Positions 27,617 through 39,118 of a DNA stretch of 64,000 nucleotides are shown here, piece by piece. The position numbers and the translations under genes are program-made. Numbering within the stretch: the first letter of the stretch is position 1; each line of letters starts with the position of its first letter. The notes under the pieces are model-generated. The model ran no database searches. It was not told where the DNA came from and saw only the letters and a program-made list of their open reading frames with translations. The stretch covers positions 186,001-250,000 of the forward strand of contig NZ_JAAOXM010000002.1 of assembly GCF_011605345.1 (NCBI RefSeq). Reading direction: 5' to 3'. This DNA comes from Burkholderia sp. D-99. Lineage in GTDB: Bacteria; Pseudomonadota; Gammaproteobacteria; Burkholderiales; Burkholderiaceae.

Positions 27617-28939
27617 CTATTGCGTGACCGGTGCGAACGGTGCGAGCGGCGTACCGACGAGCCGGCCGATGTCGGCACGCGCGGTATGGGCGTCGGCGAG
27701 TGCGCGCACGTATTGCGACTGGCCCTGGAACAGCGTGCGCTGCGCGTCGAGCACGTCGAGGAAGCTGAACTTCCCGAGCTCGTAGCCGCGCGACATCGCA
27801 TCGAGCGCGAGGCGCGCCGCCGGCAGGATGTCGGCCTTCAGTCGCTGCGCTTCCTGCGCGGCGGCGTCGAAATTCGCGTACGCCTGCGTGAGCTCCAGCC
27901 GCAGGCGCGTGCGTTCGCGATCGAGATCGGCGTTCGCTCGCTCGGCCTTGTGCGTCGCCTCGAGCAGCGCGCCCCTGTTCGTGTTGAACAGCGGAATCGG
28001 GATCGACACGCCCACTACGGCCTGGTTGCCCGGCACGCCGCCCGTGGTCACGCGCTTCACGCCCGCGCTGATCGTCACGTCCGGAATGCGCCGTGCGCGT
28101 TCGAGCGATACGGCCGCGTTCGAGCGCAGCATCTCGGCACGCGCGACCCGCGCGAGCGGCGCGTCATCGAGCTGCGCGGCGAGCGTGGACAGCGGCTCGA
28201 CCGGCGGCACGGCTTCGAGGTCGCCGCGCACCGCCAGCCCGCCGTCGCGCGCTTCGCCCATCACCGCGTTCAGCTTCTCGCGTGCGACTTCGACACGGCC
28301 GCGCGCGGTCACGACTTCGATCTGCACGCCGGCCGCCGCCACGTGCGCCTTGGTCGCCTCGACCGGCGACACCTTGCCGGCCTGTGCACGGCGGCTCGCG
28401 AGATCCGCGGAGCGCGCGGCGATCGCGGCCGATTCCTCGGTCACCTGAAGCTGGCGCTGCGCGGCGAGCAGCCCGTAGAACGCGGCGATCACGTCGGCGC
28501 GCACGACGGCGCCCTGCTCGTCGAGCGATGCATTGGCCGCTTCCCTGCCGTACGACGCGACGTCGAGCCGCGCGCTGCGCTTGCCGCCGAGTTCGATCGT
28601 CTGGTTGATCATCGCGGTCGACGTGCGTTCGGCGCGACGGAAGCCTTCCTGCAGGAACGACACTTCGGGATTGGGGCGCGCACCGGCCTGCATCAGCGCG
28701 CCGGCCGATGCATCGACGTCCGCGCGTGCACCGCGCAGCGCCGGATTGTTCCGGGCCGCGACGGTGAGCGCATCAGCGAGCGTCAACGAGGGGGAAGGGA
28801 GCGCGTCGGGTGGCGGTGCGCCGATCGGCGCGGCGCTGCCTGAGGCAGCCGGCGCCGGCCCCGGCGACAGCGACGGCTGCGCATGAGCCGTCGCGGCCAT
28901 CGCGAAGACGACGGCCACGGCGAGGTTGAGCTTGAGCAT
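27617..28939 (-). CDS. czcC: Metal-efflux outer-membrane factor (CzcC/TolC family)
   Basis: 440 residues. A signal peptide (cut after ATAHAQ) is followed by a Pro/Ala/Ser-rich stretch, then two repeats of the outer-membrane efflux domain: SLTLADALTVAARNNPALRGARADV near the start, and long amphipathic helices with YELGKFSFLDVLDAQRTLF at the end. It forms the outer-membrane exit duct. It is the first gene of czcCBA-regulator-kinase. The start fits the signal peptide though the ribosome site is weak. The operator at 28996-29024 is 57 bp upstream, in a position suited to activation. Confidence 0.92.
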   Translation of the reverse strand: MLKLNLAVAVVFAMAATAHAQPSLSPGPAPAASGSAAPIGAPPPDALPSPSLTLADALTVAARNNPALRGARADVDASAGALMQAGARPNPEVSFLQEGFRRAERTSTAMINQTIELGGKRSARLDVASYGREAANASLDEQGAVVRADVIAAFYGLLAAQRQLQVTEESAAIAARSADLASRRAQAGKVSPVEATKAHVAAAGVQIEVVTARGRVEVAREKLNAVMGEARDGGLAVRGDLEAVPPVEPLSTLAAQLDDAPLARVARAEMLRSNAAVSLERARRIPDVTISAGVKRVTTGGVPGNQAVVGVSIPIPLFNTNRGALLEATHKAERANADLDRERTRLRLELTQAYANFDAAAQEAQRLKADILPAARLALDAMSRGYELGKFSFLDVLDAQRTLFQGQSQYVRALADAHTARADIGRLVGTPLAPFAPVTQ

Positions 28940-28995
28940 GTTCGGTTCTGCGGTAACGGTTCGCGACCGATGCTACGGTCCGGCCGCAGTGCGAA

Positions 28996-29024
28996 CATGA
29001 GGCGAAGATGATATTTCCGTCATG
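28996..29024. promoter_or_regulatory. Metal-regulon operator, copy 4 (czc promoter)
   Basis: CATGA repeats at 28996 and (ATGA) 29008 are 11 bp apart, followed by CGTCATG (29018-29024). This aligns along its whole length with 19952-19980 (CATGAsGCGAAs, then ATGA, TT, CGTCATG). It is the presumed site of autoactivation by the response regulator. Confidence 0.65.
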
Positions 29025-29337
29025 TTGGGTGCGTTGTACTCGCCGAATCAGCGGGCATATCTACATACAGTCGCCTGTACGCAACCGCCAAACGCTCGCG
29101 TGCGATCCGATGATCGCCGTCACATTTCATCGGACTCGTCGCATCGCTTTCGATCATTCAATTCGGTCATATCAGAAGCAAAAAAATCCATTCCGAAATT
29201 TCGAACGCGTTCTATGGACATCTTCGCTCGAAAAGATGACTGTTCAAGGCTCCGGGAACACGAACGGATCCATGTTGTTTTATGACCTCAAGGTCGTGCG
29301 GCATCCTTGAAAACCCACACGACAAGACTTTGAAGCA
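29025..29337. other. AT-rich gap marking the edge of an acquired islet
   Basis: No convincing gene. From about 29040 the base composition drops well below the surroundings and stays low to about 30520. A short frame at 29008-29310 has unlikely composition and no ribosome site. The promoter of the peptidase gene presumably lies here. Confidence 0.5.
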
Positions 29338-30054
29338 ATGAACAATTTCTCCGATCACAACGAGTACGACTTCGATGCCGACGAAAGTAAAGAGTGGTTT
29401 CTCGTTCACTCCGGAGCCGTCACCAACACGAATCCCGGATCGACGGTTCACGTTTACATCAACACAACACCCATTTGCCCCAACATGACCAACAGAGAAT
29501 TTAGGATTATGGCAGCGCGGCTACTTAAATGGTCCATAATTCTAGTTGAGCGCAGGATAGCCGACCTAAATATATATGACGAAGTAACAAAAGAGAGAAT
29601 GATCTATTGGTTCAATCGATGCGACGAAAATACACGACGATATCTTATCGACGGTTTCTCACGACACCTTTCCGTTCTTAAAATTCTAACGCCACACCAC
29701 TTCGTTCGAAGCGATCCGAATCTCGATAGAATGCTAGGTTGCGTCCCGAATATGAAGGACATTGATAACGAAGCCGCTCATGTTTGCGGGCCTGATACGG
29801 AGCGCAGGCTTATCAGCATTGCCATGAAATTTTGCACCGGCCTACGTGATCAGAATATGTTCGGAGATTCCCGCCTATCCACGCTCATTCACGAAGTCAC
29901 TCACTTCATTGACACCTTCGGTAGTGGCGACTCTCGTTACGGGCTCGACCCCACAGCGACCGCATGGGCAAGAGCCAATCCTGACCTGGCATTGAGAAAT
30001 GCGGATACACTTACCGGATTCGTGATCTACGGCGAAGATTTATTTGCAGAGTAA
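29338..30054 (+). CDS. M35-like metallopeptidase (aspzincin fold), possible toxin
   Basis: 238 residues. The zinc signature is LIHEVTHFIDTFGSGDSRYG: HEVTH at 185-189 with the third ligand Asp198 in a GSGDSRYG turn, as in deuterolysin-type (M35, lysine-specific) endopeptidases. No signal peptide is seen; the N-terminal ~100 residues are unassigned. Bacterial M35 domains often occur as secreted effectors. The GC content is far below the genome norm and many codons are AT-ending, a sign of transfer. It is followed after 15 bp by a gene for an exported protein, a toxin/immunity-like layout. The ribosome site is weak (GAAG), so the start is moderately sure. Confidence 0.72.
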   Translation: MNNFSDHNEYDFDADESKEWFLVHSGAVTNTNPGSTVHVYINTTPICPNMTNREFRIMAARLLKWSIILVERRIADLNIYDEVTKERMIYWFNRCDENTRRYLIDGFSRHLSVLKILTPHHFVRSDPNLDRMLGCVPNMKDIDNEAAHVCGPDTERRLISIAMKFCTGLRDQNMFGDSRLSTLIHEVTHFIDTFGSGDSRYGLDPTATAWARANPDLALRNADTLTGFVIYGEDLFAE

Positions 30055-30069
30055 GGAGCCGAATTCAGC

Positions 30070-30519
30070 ATGAGAATTTTTATCATGGCACTGATCGCGC
30101 CTATCGCAGCCTCACTTCTTTTCTCCAGCAATTCCGCAGCAGAATGCCAGGGATCACAAAACCTGCCGTCACAGCAATTGTTCGTGTCTTTTTCGCCAAA
30201 CAGTCACGAAGTCTCAGAATCCGAGAAAATACGAATTGGACGATGGGTCTCATCGATCAATTCCAATCATCCAATTCAGAACTGGATCGATATAATCGGC
30301 AGTGCCTCAAAAAACGAAACCGACCCCGATCGACTTGCAACGAGACGCGCTTCCGCGACGGCAAAAATCGTCATAGACGATGGCCTGATAAACGCACCAT
30401 TTCAGATAAAAACACAAATTTATCCGGCCAATAGCACAACCGAATCGACTTCGGAAACCTGTGAGGTCACCGTTCAAGTGAGTCCCGGCTGCCCCAACAA
30501 CTGCTGTACGGGCCACTGA
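30070..30519 (+). CDS. Exported protein paired with the metallopeptidase (possible immunity protein)
   Basis: 149 residues. A signal peptide (MRIFIMALIAPIAASLLFSS, cut before AAECQ) is followed by a domain that faintly recalls OmpA-C folds: LFVSFSPNS, a helix SESEKIRIGRWV, IDIIGSASKNETD and LATRRASATAKIV. It ends in a Cys-rich tail (CPNNCCTGH). GGAG lies about 12 bases before ATG 30070. It shares the low GC of the peptidase gene and follows it by 15 bp, so the two probably form one unit. Periplasmic location would suit neutralising a peptidase delivered to that compartment; this is inference. Confidence 0.6.
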   Translation: MRIFIMALIAPIAASLLFSSNSAAECQGSQNLPSQQLFVSFSPNSHEVSESEKIRIGRWVSSINSNHPIQNWIDIIGSASKNETDPDRLATRRASATAKIVIDDGLINAPFQIKTQIYPANSTTESTSETCEVTVQVSPGCPNNCCTGH

Positions 30520-30680
30520 CATGACGTTGGCTCATTCATCGCAGCGCGCTTGCGTTGAACTGCGCGCCTCCAGCGCTAGCGCACGACGATCCATCGAATC
30601 GATCTGGACAAGATTTCGATGTTCGATTCGAGCGACATATCAATCGCCGAACTGGCGAAGCAATCAGGGGCGCTCAAGAA

Positions 30681-31871
30681 TCAAACGCCCCCTTGCTTCG
30701 CGCGCCGGCGCTGCACGAGCCAGTCGAGCAGTTGCCGCCCGTCGCGTTCGCCGAACCAGCGCGCGTGCCCGATCAGGTAGCCGTCGTACGCGATGTCGAC
30801 GATGGCCGGCGCATCGATGATGCAGCCGAAATACGCCACTTCCGACAGGGCGAACTCCGTATGCACGATCGGCAGCAGCGCAACCAGCGCCGCATAGGCT
30901 TCGTCGCCCAGTGGTTCGAGCGATTCATAGCCGTCGAGCAGCGCGTCGATCTGCGCGTACTCGACGCGGCGCGCATCGGCCGGCGCCATCCAGTCGACCG
31001 TATTGCGCTCGATCGCGAGCGCGAGATCCATCACCGCGCAGGTGCGATCCGACAGCCCGAAATCGAGCACGGTCCGCACCTGCGCGCCGGGCCCCGCCTC
31101 GGTCCACAGCAGGTTCGACGCGTGCCAGTCGCCGTGCGTCCACAGCGGCGCCAGCGCGGGCAGCAGCGGCACGAGGCGCGCGTGATACGGGCCGATCGCG
31201 TCGGCCACGTCGCCGCGCCAGTCACGCGCGCCGAGCGCACGCACGAGCAGCGGCTGCGCGTCGACCCAGCGTTCGAGCGCGCCCGCCAGATCGCCGGACG
31301 ACAGCACGCGGAAGCTCGACAGCAACGTGCGCACGGGCCGCGCCGGCGCATCGTAGCCAGCCGACGCGCGATGCAGTTCGGCCAGCGCGCGGCCGGCCGC
31401 GTATGCGTGCGACGCATGCGTGAACGGCTGCCACGACATCACGCCGCGATACGGATCGACGCCGGGTGCCCGCACGTGCACCTCGTAGGTCCAGTCGCCG
31501 GATGCGAACGCGGTGGCGCCGTCGCGATCCGCGAGAATGTCGACCACGGGTATCCCGCGTTCACGCAGATGCGCGATGAAGCGATGCTCTTCCTCGAGCC
31601 CTTCGACATCGCGCAGGCTGACGTGGTGACGCTTGACGAACAGCCCGCGCCCGTCCGTCATCTGCACCAGGACGGCCGCCGCGAACTGCCGCGGGCTGTG
31701 CCACGTCAGCCGCGCGGGCTCACCCGCACCATCGATGCGTGCGAGTACCGCCGCCACCTCGTCGTGCGTCATCAGCGGCCAGTCGCGTTCGGTCTGCTCG
31801 CCGTCGACACCGAATTGCGGCGGCGCGACGTCACGCGACAGGGTTCCGTCCGGCTCGAGTGGGAATGACAT
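30681..31871 (-). CDS. APH/SrkA-type small-molecule or protein kinase
   Basis: 396 residues of the phosphotransferase (APH/choline kinase) superfamily. Visible are the ATP-site lysine in GLFVKRHHVSL, the catalytic loop LWTHGDWHASNLLW with Asp and Asn, and the metal-binding Asp in VLDFGLSDRTCAVMDLA. It is longer than a typical aminoglycoside kinase. It is last in a run TonB receptor - PnuC - kinase with 36-bp spacing to pnuC, which suggests it phosphorylates the imported compound, a vitamin or nucleoside, to trap it. GGAG lies ~11 bases before the ATG at 31871. SrkA-like protein kinase activity is the alternative. Confidence 0.75.
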   Translation of the reverse strand: MSFPLEPDGTLSRDVAPPQFGVDGEQTERDWPLMTHDEVAAVLARIDGAGEPARLTWHSPRQFAAAVLVQMTDGRGLFVKRHHVSLRDVEGLEEEHRFIAHLRERGIPVVDILADRDGATAFASGDWTYEVHVRAPGVDPYRGVMSWQPFTHASHAYAAGRALAELHRASAGYDAPARPVRTLLSSFRVLSSGDLAGALERWVDAQPLLVRALGARDWRGDVADAIGPYHARLVPLLPALAPLWTHGDWHASNLLWTEAGPGAQVRTVLDFGLSDRTCAVMDLALAIERNTVDWMAPADARRVEYAQIDALLDGYESLEPLGDEAYAALVALLPIVHTEFALSEVAYFGCIIDAPAIVDIAYDGYLIGHARWFGERDGRQLLDWLVQRRRAKQGGV

Positions 31872-31907
31872 GAACGACGTTGCTCCGTAGTTGAATCGGC
31901 GCGTGAA

Positions 31908-32540
31908 TCAGCGCGCGCCGCCGCCCGTTGCCAGCGCACCGCCGGCCGCCGCGCGCAGCGCCGCGGCCGTGCGGCTCCAGTCGCGCCAGCCGACGACGGC
32001 CAGCCCGATGAACAGCGCATAGAGTCCGGCCGTCAGATACAGTTCCTTGAACACGAACATCCCGACGTACACGACGTTCACGACGATCCACAGCCCCCAC
32101 GACGCGATATAGCGCCGCGCGGTCCAGTATTGCGCGACGAGGCTGAACGCGGTCAGCGACGCATCGACGAACGGCAGCGCCGCATCGGTCCAGCGCGCCA
32201 TCATGCCGCCGAGCAGCGCGCTGCCGACGACGGCCGCGATCAGGTCGGGCAGCATCTGCATCGGCCGCACGCCCGTGACGGGCGCGACATCGCCCGCCGG
32301 CGCCGCGCTCCCGTCGACCTCGCTCGCGCGCTGCGCGAGCCAGCGCTGCCAGCCGTACACCTGCAGCACCGCGAATGCGCCTTGCAGCAGCATGTCCGAA
32401 TACAGCTTCGCGTCGAAGAAGATCCAGCCGTACAACGCGACCGACACGAGCCCGACCGGCCAGCACAGCATGCGCCGCTTCGCGGTCAACCAGATCGCGA
32501 GCGCGCTGACGATCACGCCGGCGATTTCGAGTGGGGACAT
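31908..32540 (-). CDS. pnuC: PnuC-family vitamin transporter
   Basis: 210 residues with about seven helices. Family-typical features are the N-terminal EIAGVIVSALAIWLTAKRRMLCWPVGLVSVALYGWIF segment with its Trp-Pro-Gly pattern, KLYSDMLLQGAF, and later IASWGLWIVVNVVYVGMF. PnuC proteins facilitate nicotinamide riboside uptake; relatives carry thiamine (PnuT) or riboflavin (PnuX). GGAGAG precedes the ATG at 32540. It lies between a TonB-dependent receptor and a kinase in one operon. The cargo is not decided by the sequence; no TPP, FMN or NAD riboswitch was found upstream. Confidence 0.88.
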   Translation of the reverse strand: MSPLEIAGVIVSALAIWLTAKRRMLCWPVGLVSVALYGWIFFDAKLYSDMLLQGAFAVLQVYGWQRWLAQRASEVDGSAAPAGDVAPVTGVRPMQMLPDLIAAVVGSALLGGMMARWTDAALPFVDASLTAFSLVAQYWTARRYIASWGLWIVVNVVYVGMFVFKELYLTAGLYALFIGLAVVGWRDWSRTAAALRAAAGGALATGGGAR

Positions 32541-32599
32541 CGTCTGTGCTCTCCAGGTTGGCTGCCGGGGCCGCGCATCATGCGGCCGGTTCCGGACGG

Positions 32600-34831
32600 T
32601 CAGAAATCATAGGTCAACGACACGCGCGCCGTGCGCGGTGCGCCCGGGAACAGGTACGCATCGCCCTGCTGCTCGCCCGCGTCGCGCCAGTAGAACTTGT
32701 TGAACAGGTTGTCCACCGACACGCGCAACACCGTGCGATGGCCGCCGATCTTCGTCGTATAGCGCGCGCCGAGATTGAACACGAACCACGACGGCACGCG
32801 CGCGGTGCCCTCCTCGTTCGCGTTGCGGGCCGCGCTGTATTCGACGCCGCCCAGCACGTTCAGCCCCGCGACGCCCGGCACCGCGTAGTCCGCATACAGC
32901 GACGCGCGCAGCGCGGGCACGTTGATGATCTGGTGCCCTTCGTACGCCGGCGAACCCGAATCGTACGCGCGCGCGCGAATCGCCGCGACGCTGGCCGTCA
33001 GCCCCAGGCGCTCGGTCACGCGCCCGGCCGCGCCGAGCTCGATTCCCTGGTGGCGCTGCGTGCCGCGCTGCACGAACGTGTAGGTCGTGCCCGATGCGTC
33101 CGGGTCGGCGAACTGGAACGGCTTGCTGATCGAGAACACGGCGGCCGTGAGGCTCAGCCGGTCGAGCCAGTCGTATTTCGCGCCGACCTCGATCTGGTGC
33201 GATTCGACGGGCGGCAGGAACGCATACGCGTTGGTCGCGCGCACGGGCGCCTGGTCGCCGAGCGACAGCGCCTTGCTGTACGACGCGTACAGCGACAGCA
33301 CATTCACCGGCTTGTAGACGAGCGCGACCTGCGGCAGGAACACCGAGCGGTCGGTATGCGTCGTGTCGCCGTCGAGGCTGCTCCAGCTGCGCTGGCGCAG
33401 CAGCACTTCCTTGCCGCCCGCGAGCACCTGCCAGTGTTCGCCGATGCTGATGCGGTCGAGCCCGAACACGCCGTACTGCCACGCATCGAGACGCGGATAC
33501 GACGGCCCCGGTGAATTCGGCGACGGCGAAAAGGTCGTGTCGGGCCCGTAGATGTTCTCGCTGCCCACGTAGTCGTACACGGCGTCGGCCATGCTCACGA
33601 CGCGGCGCTGCACGCTCACGCCGAGCGTCAGCTCGTGCCGCAGCGGCCCCGTCGCGAACGTGCCCGTCGTGACCGCACGCAGGTCGTCGTTGCGCCGGTA
33701 TTCGCCGGGGCTGCGGAAGTCGTACACGTCGTAGTCGCCGTTCGCGCCGAAGAAGAACGGCGACGTCGTTCCCGCCTTGCAGCTTGCCGCATACGAGCAG
33801 CCGTACGCGAACGCGCTGTTGTCGTCGATCATCGTGCGGCTGCGGCCTGCGGCGATGTAGGCCTTCCAGTCATCGTTGAACTGGTAGTCGAAGCGCGCGT
33901 TCAGGTTCAGCGCGTCGGTCGTCACCGGTTTCGCCCACGGCTGCGTGCCGAGCGCCTTCGACGTCGTCTTGACTGAAGGCACGACGGTGCCACCGAGCAG
34001 CTGGTAGCCGGGCGCGGAACGCTGGATCCACTGCTGGAATTCGGCGTTGAGCTGCAGGCTCGCGCGCGGGCTGATGTCCCAGTCGGCGGCGATCGAGCCG
34101 AACGTGCGCCGTCCGTTCGTGCCGTCGATGTAGGAGTGCATGTTCTCCTTCGCGGCATTGATCCGGAAACCGAACTGATTGTCGGGGCCGAAGCGGCGGC
34201 CGAGATCGACGGCCGCCGACGTCGAGCCGCGGCTGTCGACGCCGCCCGTCACGCTCGCGACGTTCGCGGAGCGCTTGGTCACGAAGTTGATCACGCCGCC
34301 CGGCGCGACGACGCCGCTATCGATGCCAGCGAGCCCCTTCAGGATCTCGACGCGCTCCTTGTTCTCGAGCGGCACGTTCTGCTCGCCGGACACCGTCAGC
34401 CCGTCGATCCGGATCGCGCTCGCGAGATCGACCGGAAAACCGCGAATCGCAAAGCCTTCGTAATAGCCGACGGGCGCATAGTCGTTGACGACCGACGCGT
34501 CGTTGCGCACGACGTCGCTCAGCCGCTTCGCCTGCTGGTCGTCGAGCTGTGCGCGCGTGACGACGCTCACCGACGCCGGCGTATCGCGCAGCGGCGCGTC
34601 ATCGAGCCCCGCGACCGACGCCGTGCGTGCACGTAGCGCGTTGCCGCGCTCGCCGCTCACCGTGATCGTCGGCAGCGTCGCGCTGCCGGCAGCCTCGGCG
34701 TCCGGCGCCGGCGTGTCGCCCTGCGCCGCGGCGGCCTGTGCCGCGAAAAGCGTGATGCCGAGGCCGACGCCAAGCCCGACCTTCGCGCGCCGCCGCCGTG
34801 CGGGCGACGCTGTTGTTCTATTCACCGTCAT
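32600..34831 (-). CDS. TonB-dependent outer-membrane receptor
   Basis: 743 residues from ATG 34831. An Arg-rich signal sequence ends near AAQAAAAQ. A TonB-box-like stretch TLPTITVSGE follows, then the plug (TPASVSVVTRAQLDDQQAKRLSDVV, IRGFPVD, VEILKGLAGIDSGVVAPGGVINFVTKR) and a 22-strand barrel ending in the required aromatic (RVSLTYDF). By overall style it belongs to the siderophore-receptor group. It precedes pnuC by 59 bp, so its ligand may instead be a vitamin or nucleoside. No Fur box or riboswitch was recognised in the upstream 400 bp. The ribosome site is poor, leaving the start open. Confidence 0.88.
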   Translation of the reverse strand: MTVNRTTASPARRRRAKVGLGVGLGITLFAAQAAAAQGDTPAPDAEAAGSATLPTITVSGERGNALRARTASVAGLDDAPLRDTPASVSVVTRAQLDDQQAKRLSDVVRNDASVVNDYAPVGYYEGFAIRGFPVDLASAIRIDGLTVSGEQNVPLENKERVEILKGLAGIDSGVVAPGGVINFVTKRSANVASVTGGVDSRGSTSAAVDLGRRFGPDNQFGFRINAAKENMHSYIDGTNGRRTFGSIAADWDISPRASLQLNAEFQQWIQRSAPGYQLLGGTVVPSVKTTSKALGTQPWAKPVTTDALNLNARFDYQFNDDWKAYIAAGRSRTMIDDNSAFAYGCSYAASCKAGTTSPFFFGANGDYDVYDFRSPGEYRRNDDLRAVTTGTFATGPLRHELTLGVSVQRRVVSMADAVYDYVGSENIYGPDTTFSPSPNSPGPSYPRLDAWQYGVFGLDRISIGEHWQVLAGGKEVLLRQRSWSSLDGDTTHTDRSVFLPQVALVYKPVNVLSLYASYSKALSLGDQAPVRATNAYAFLPPVESHQIEVGAKYDWLDRLSLTAAVFSISKPFQFADPDASGTTYTFVQRGTQRHQGIELGAAGRVTERLGLTASVAAIRARAYDSGSPAYEGHQIINVPALRASLYADYAVPGVAGLNVLGGVEYSAARNANEEGTARVPSWFVFNLGARYTTKIGGHRTVLRVSVDNLFNKFYWRDAGEQQGDAYLFPGAPRTARVSLTYDF

Positions 34832-35274
34832 TGTTCTGGATGGAAAACTCGCCACTCGACCCTGTCGAAACCTGTTACGAAGCTGCGAAGCGTGCCCACG
34901 ACCGGATCCCCCTGCGCCGGACGCATGCGCCGGCGCGACATTCATCAGACGAACCGGGCGAACCGGACAAACCGGACGATATGGCACGCAAGCGGGCCGC
35001 TCGGTCGGAAGGACGCAGGATGGGACATCGGATTCAGGTGACGCACCGGGAACCGACGCAGCCGTCGACCGGTTCGTCGGGGGCGTGTCGGGCGGCCGGC
35101 TGCATCGCGCGGTCTTGTCATGCGGGGGGACGCTTCGAACGCCCCGGTACGGGCGCGACGGTCTGACGCGTGCCGTTCGCTGGAACGGCGGCGTGCCCGT
35201 CGCGCACGACATCGCGGCGCGGCGCGCATTTTACCCCGGGCGGGGCTGACCGCCCGGGAAATGGGCGAAATGGG

Positions 35275-35370
35275 GGAAACGGGCGGATCGCGCGGATCGG
35301 GCGAAACGAGCGGATCGGGCGGATCGGGCGGATCGAGCGAAACGGGCGGATCGGGCGGATTGGGAGAATC
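35275..35370. repeat. Degenerate 9-bp tandem repeat (CGGATCGGG)
   Basis: About ten imperfect copies of CGGATCGGG, with variants such as CGAAACGGG and CGGATTGGG, immediately precede the TACGGG array. Confidence 0.8.
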
Positions 35371-35380
35371 GGAAGGCGGG

Positions 35381-35446
35381 TACGGGTACGGGTACGGGTA
35401 CGGGTACGGGTACGGGTACGGGTACGGGTACGGGTACGGGTACGGG
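35381..35446. repeat. Hexanucleotide microsatellite (TACGGG)11
   Basis: Eleven perfect copies of TACGGG without interruption. Perfect identity points to recent expansion; copy number should vary between strains. Confidence 0.95.
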
Positions 35447-35600
35447 AACAGTGTGCTTCGTGCGGCACGACGACGGTGCCGACTTGCGCGTCACTGGCGT
35501 CGTGCGCGGCCACCTCGATGACCGGCGCAGTCGCGCGCCGGTCACGCGGTTGGGAACCGGAGCGGGAACGTTCTTCGCCCGCTTGCGATTCGGCGGCCGG

Positions 35601-35804
35601 TCAGAACCCCTGCATCGTCGCGGTCGGATCGACGACCAGGTGCACGACGCCGTAAATGACCGCGCCGACGAGCAGCGCGAGCACGATCGCCACGAACGGC
35701 AGCAACGTGTAGTTGACGTTCGCGAGATCGGCCGCGTGCGCCTTGCTGTTGCGTACGCCGAAGAAACTCCACAGGACCAGCTTGATCATGCCGAGCAGTT
35801 TCAT
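35601..35804 (-). CDS. DUF2970 small membrane protein
   Basis: 67 residues, one membrane helix (LLPFVAIVLALLVGAVIYGVVHLVV, residues ~34-58) after an N-terminal amphipathic part with LVLWSFFGVRNSKAHAADLANV. This arrangement, including the SFFGVR turn, is that of the DUF2970 family found across beta-proteobacteria; function unknown. AAGGAG lies about 8 bases before the ATG at 35804. It is 123 bp downstream of the large oxidoreductase gene on the same strand, with a GCGCGC...GCGCGC hairpin between, so co-transcription is uncertain. Confidence 0.85.
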   Translation of the reverse strand: MKLLGMIKLVLWSFFGVRNSKAHAADLANVNYTLLPFVAIVLALLVGAVIYGVVHLVVDPTATMQGF

Positions 35805-35927
35805 GGTTGTGCTCCTTTCATCGAATCGGTTGACGCTATCGTCGATCCGACCGGCCTCCGAAAAAAGAAGCAGTTGCGCGCGCTTTTCGCGCAGCAGGCC
35901 GTCTGCGGCCGCATGTCGCAGGGTGCG

Positions 35928-38354
<2,427 letters not shown>

Positions 38355-38390
38355 CTCGCTCTCCCTGGGCAGGTGCGGCTTCGGTGGGCG

Positions 38391-39035
38391 TTACGCGGCG
38401 AGCAGGCCGGCGCGCGTCGTCGGCATGGCGACGAAACCCGGCAGCGCCTCGACGCGCGCCAGCCATGCACGGACGTGCGGATACGGCTCGAGCGACACGC
38501 CGCCTTCCGGCGCATGCGCGATGTACGAGTACGCGGCGATGTCCGCAATCGTCGGCTGCGCGCCGGCCGCGAACGGCTTGCCGGCCAGCTCGCGATCGAT
38601 CACGTCGAGCACCTTCGCGGCCGTGCGCTTGGCGGCCTCCTGGTCGAGCTTCGCGCCGAACACGGTCACGAGCCGCGCGGCGGCCGGCCCCGATGCGATC
38701 GGCCCGGCCGCATACGACAGCCAGCGCTGCACGACGGCCGCGCTGGCCGGGTCGTCGGGCAGCCAGTGCGCGTCGCCGTAACGCTTCGCGAGGTACACGA
38801 GGATGGCATTCGAATCGGCGATCACCGTGCCGCCGTCGTCGATCACGGGCACCTGCCCGAGCGGATTGAGCGCGAGGAACGCCGGTTCGCGCTGCGCGCC
38901 GGCCGCGAGATCGACGTCGACGATCTCGGCGGGCAGCCCGAGCAGCGACAGGAACAACCGGACACGATGCGCATGCCCCGAGAGCAGGAACGAATAGACG
39001 CGAATCGGTGAAGCAGGCTTGCGGGCGGCAGACAT
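38391..39035 (-). CDS. Glutathione S-transferase family protein
   Basis: 214 residues. The N-terminal thioredoxin-like domain has SFLLSGHAHRVRLFLSLLG, where Ser could activate the thiol, LNPLGQVPVIDDG with the cis-proline, and the glutathione-binding ADSNAILVYLAKRY. The C-terminal helical domain carries PTIADIAAYSYI, the N-capping box. GGAG lies about 9 bases before the ATG at 39035. It is divergent from a LysR gene with a 7-bp inverted repeat between, so it is probably controlled by that regulator. It is 36 bp upstream of the fused oxidoreductase on the same strand and may form an operon with it. The substrate is unknown. Confidence 0.9.
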   Translation of the reverse strand: MSAARKPASPIRVYSFLLSGHAHRVRLFLSLLGLPAEIVDVDLAAGAQREPAFLALNPLGQVPVIDDGGTVIADSNAILVYLAKRYGDAHWLPDDPASAAVVQRWLSYAAGPIASGPAAARLVTVFGAKLDQEAAKRTAAKVLDVIDRELAGKPFAAGAQPTIADIAAYSYIAHAPEGGVSLEPYPHVRAWLARVEALPGFVAMPTTRAGLLAA

Positions 39036-39118
39036 GGAAAACGCTCCGGAATCTCGCGCCGCCGGGGATCGGCGACGAACAGCTGCAGCGTAGCGCTCGC
39101 CGTTCGTCACCAGAAGAC

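Larger units (their letters stand above)
34832..35600. other. Gene-free interval with two tandem arrays
   Basis: I see no credible gene here; long frames exist only because the repeats keep frame. It holds the TonB receptor promoter, a 9-bp array and a 6-bp array (listed separately). A Pro/Arg-type reading on either strand has no ribosome site or known motif. Confidence 0.6.

Noticed and set aside
29008..29310. A 100-residue plus-strand frame before the peptidase
   Set aside because: No ribosome site, odd composition, and it overlaps the operator region of the czc operon.
30540..30680. Short plus-strand peptide remnant (IDLDKISMFDSSDISIAEL)
   Set aside because: It has plausible composition but is cut by stops on the upstream side and runs into the kinase gene; it could be a gene relic but support is too thin.
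34832..35250. TPP or cobalamin riboswitch upstream of the TonB receptor
   Set aside because: I searched the minus strand for the conserved thi-box and B12-box strings and found neither.
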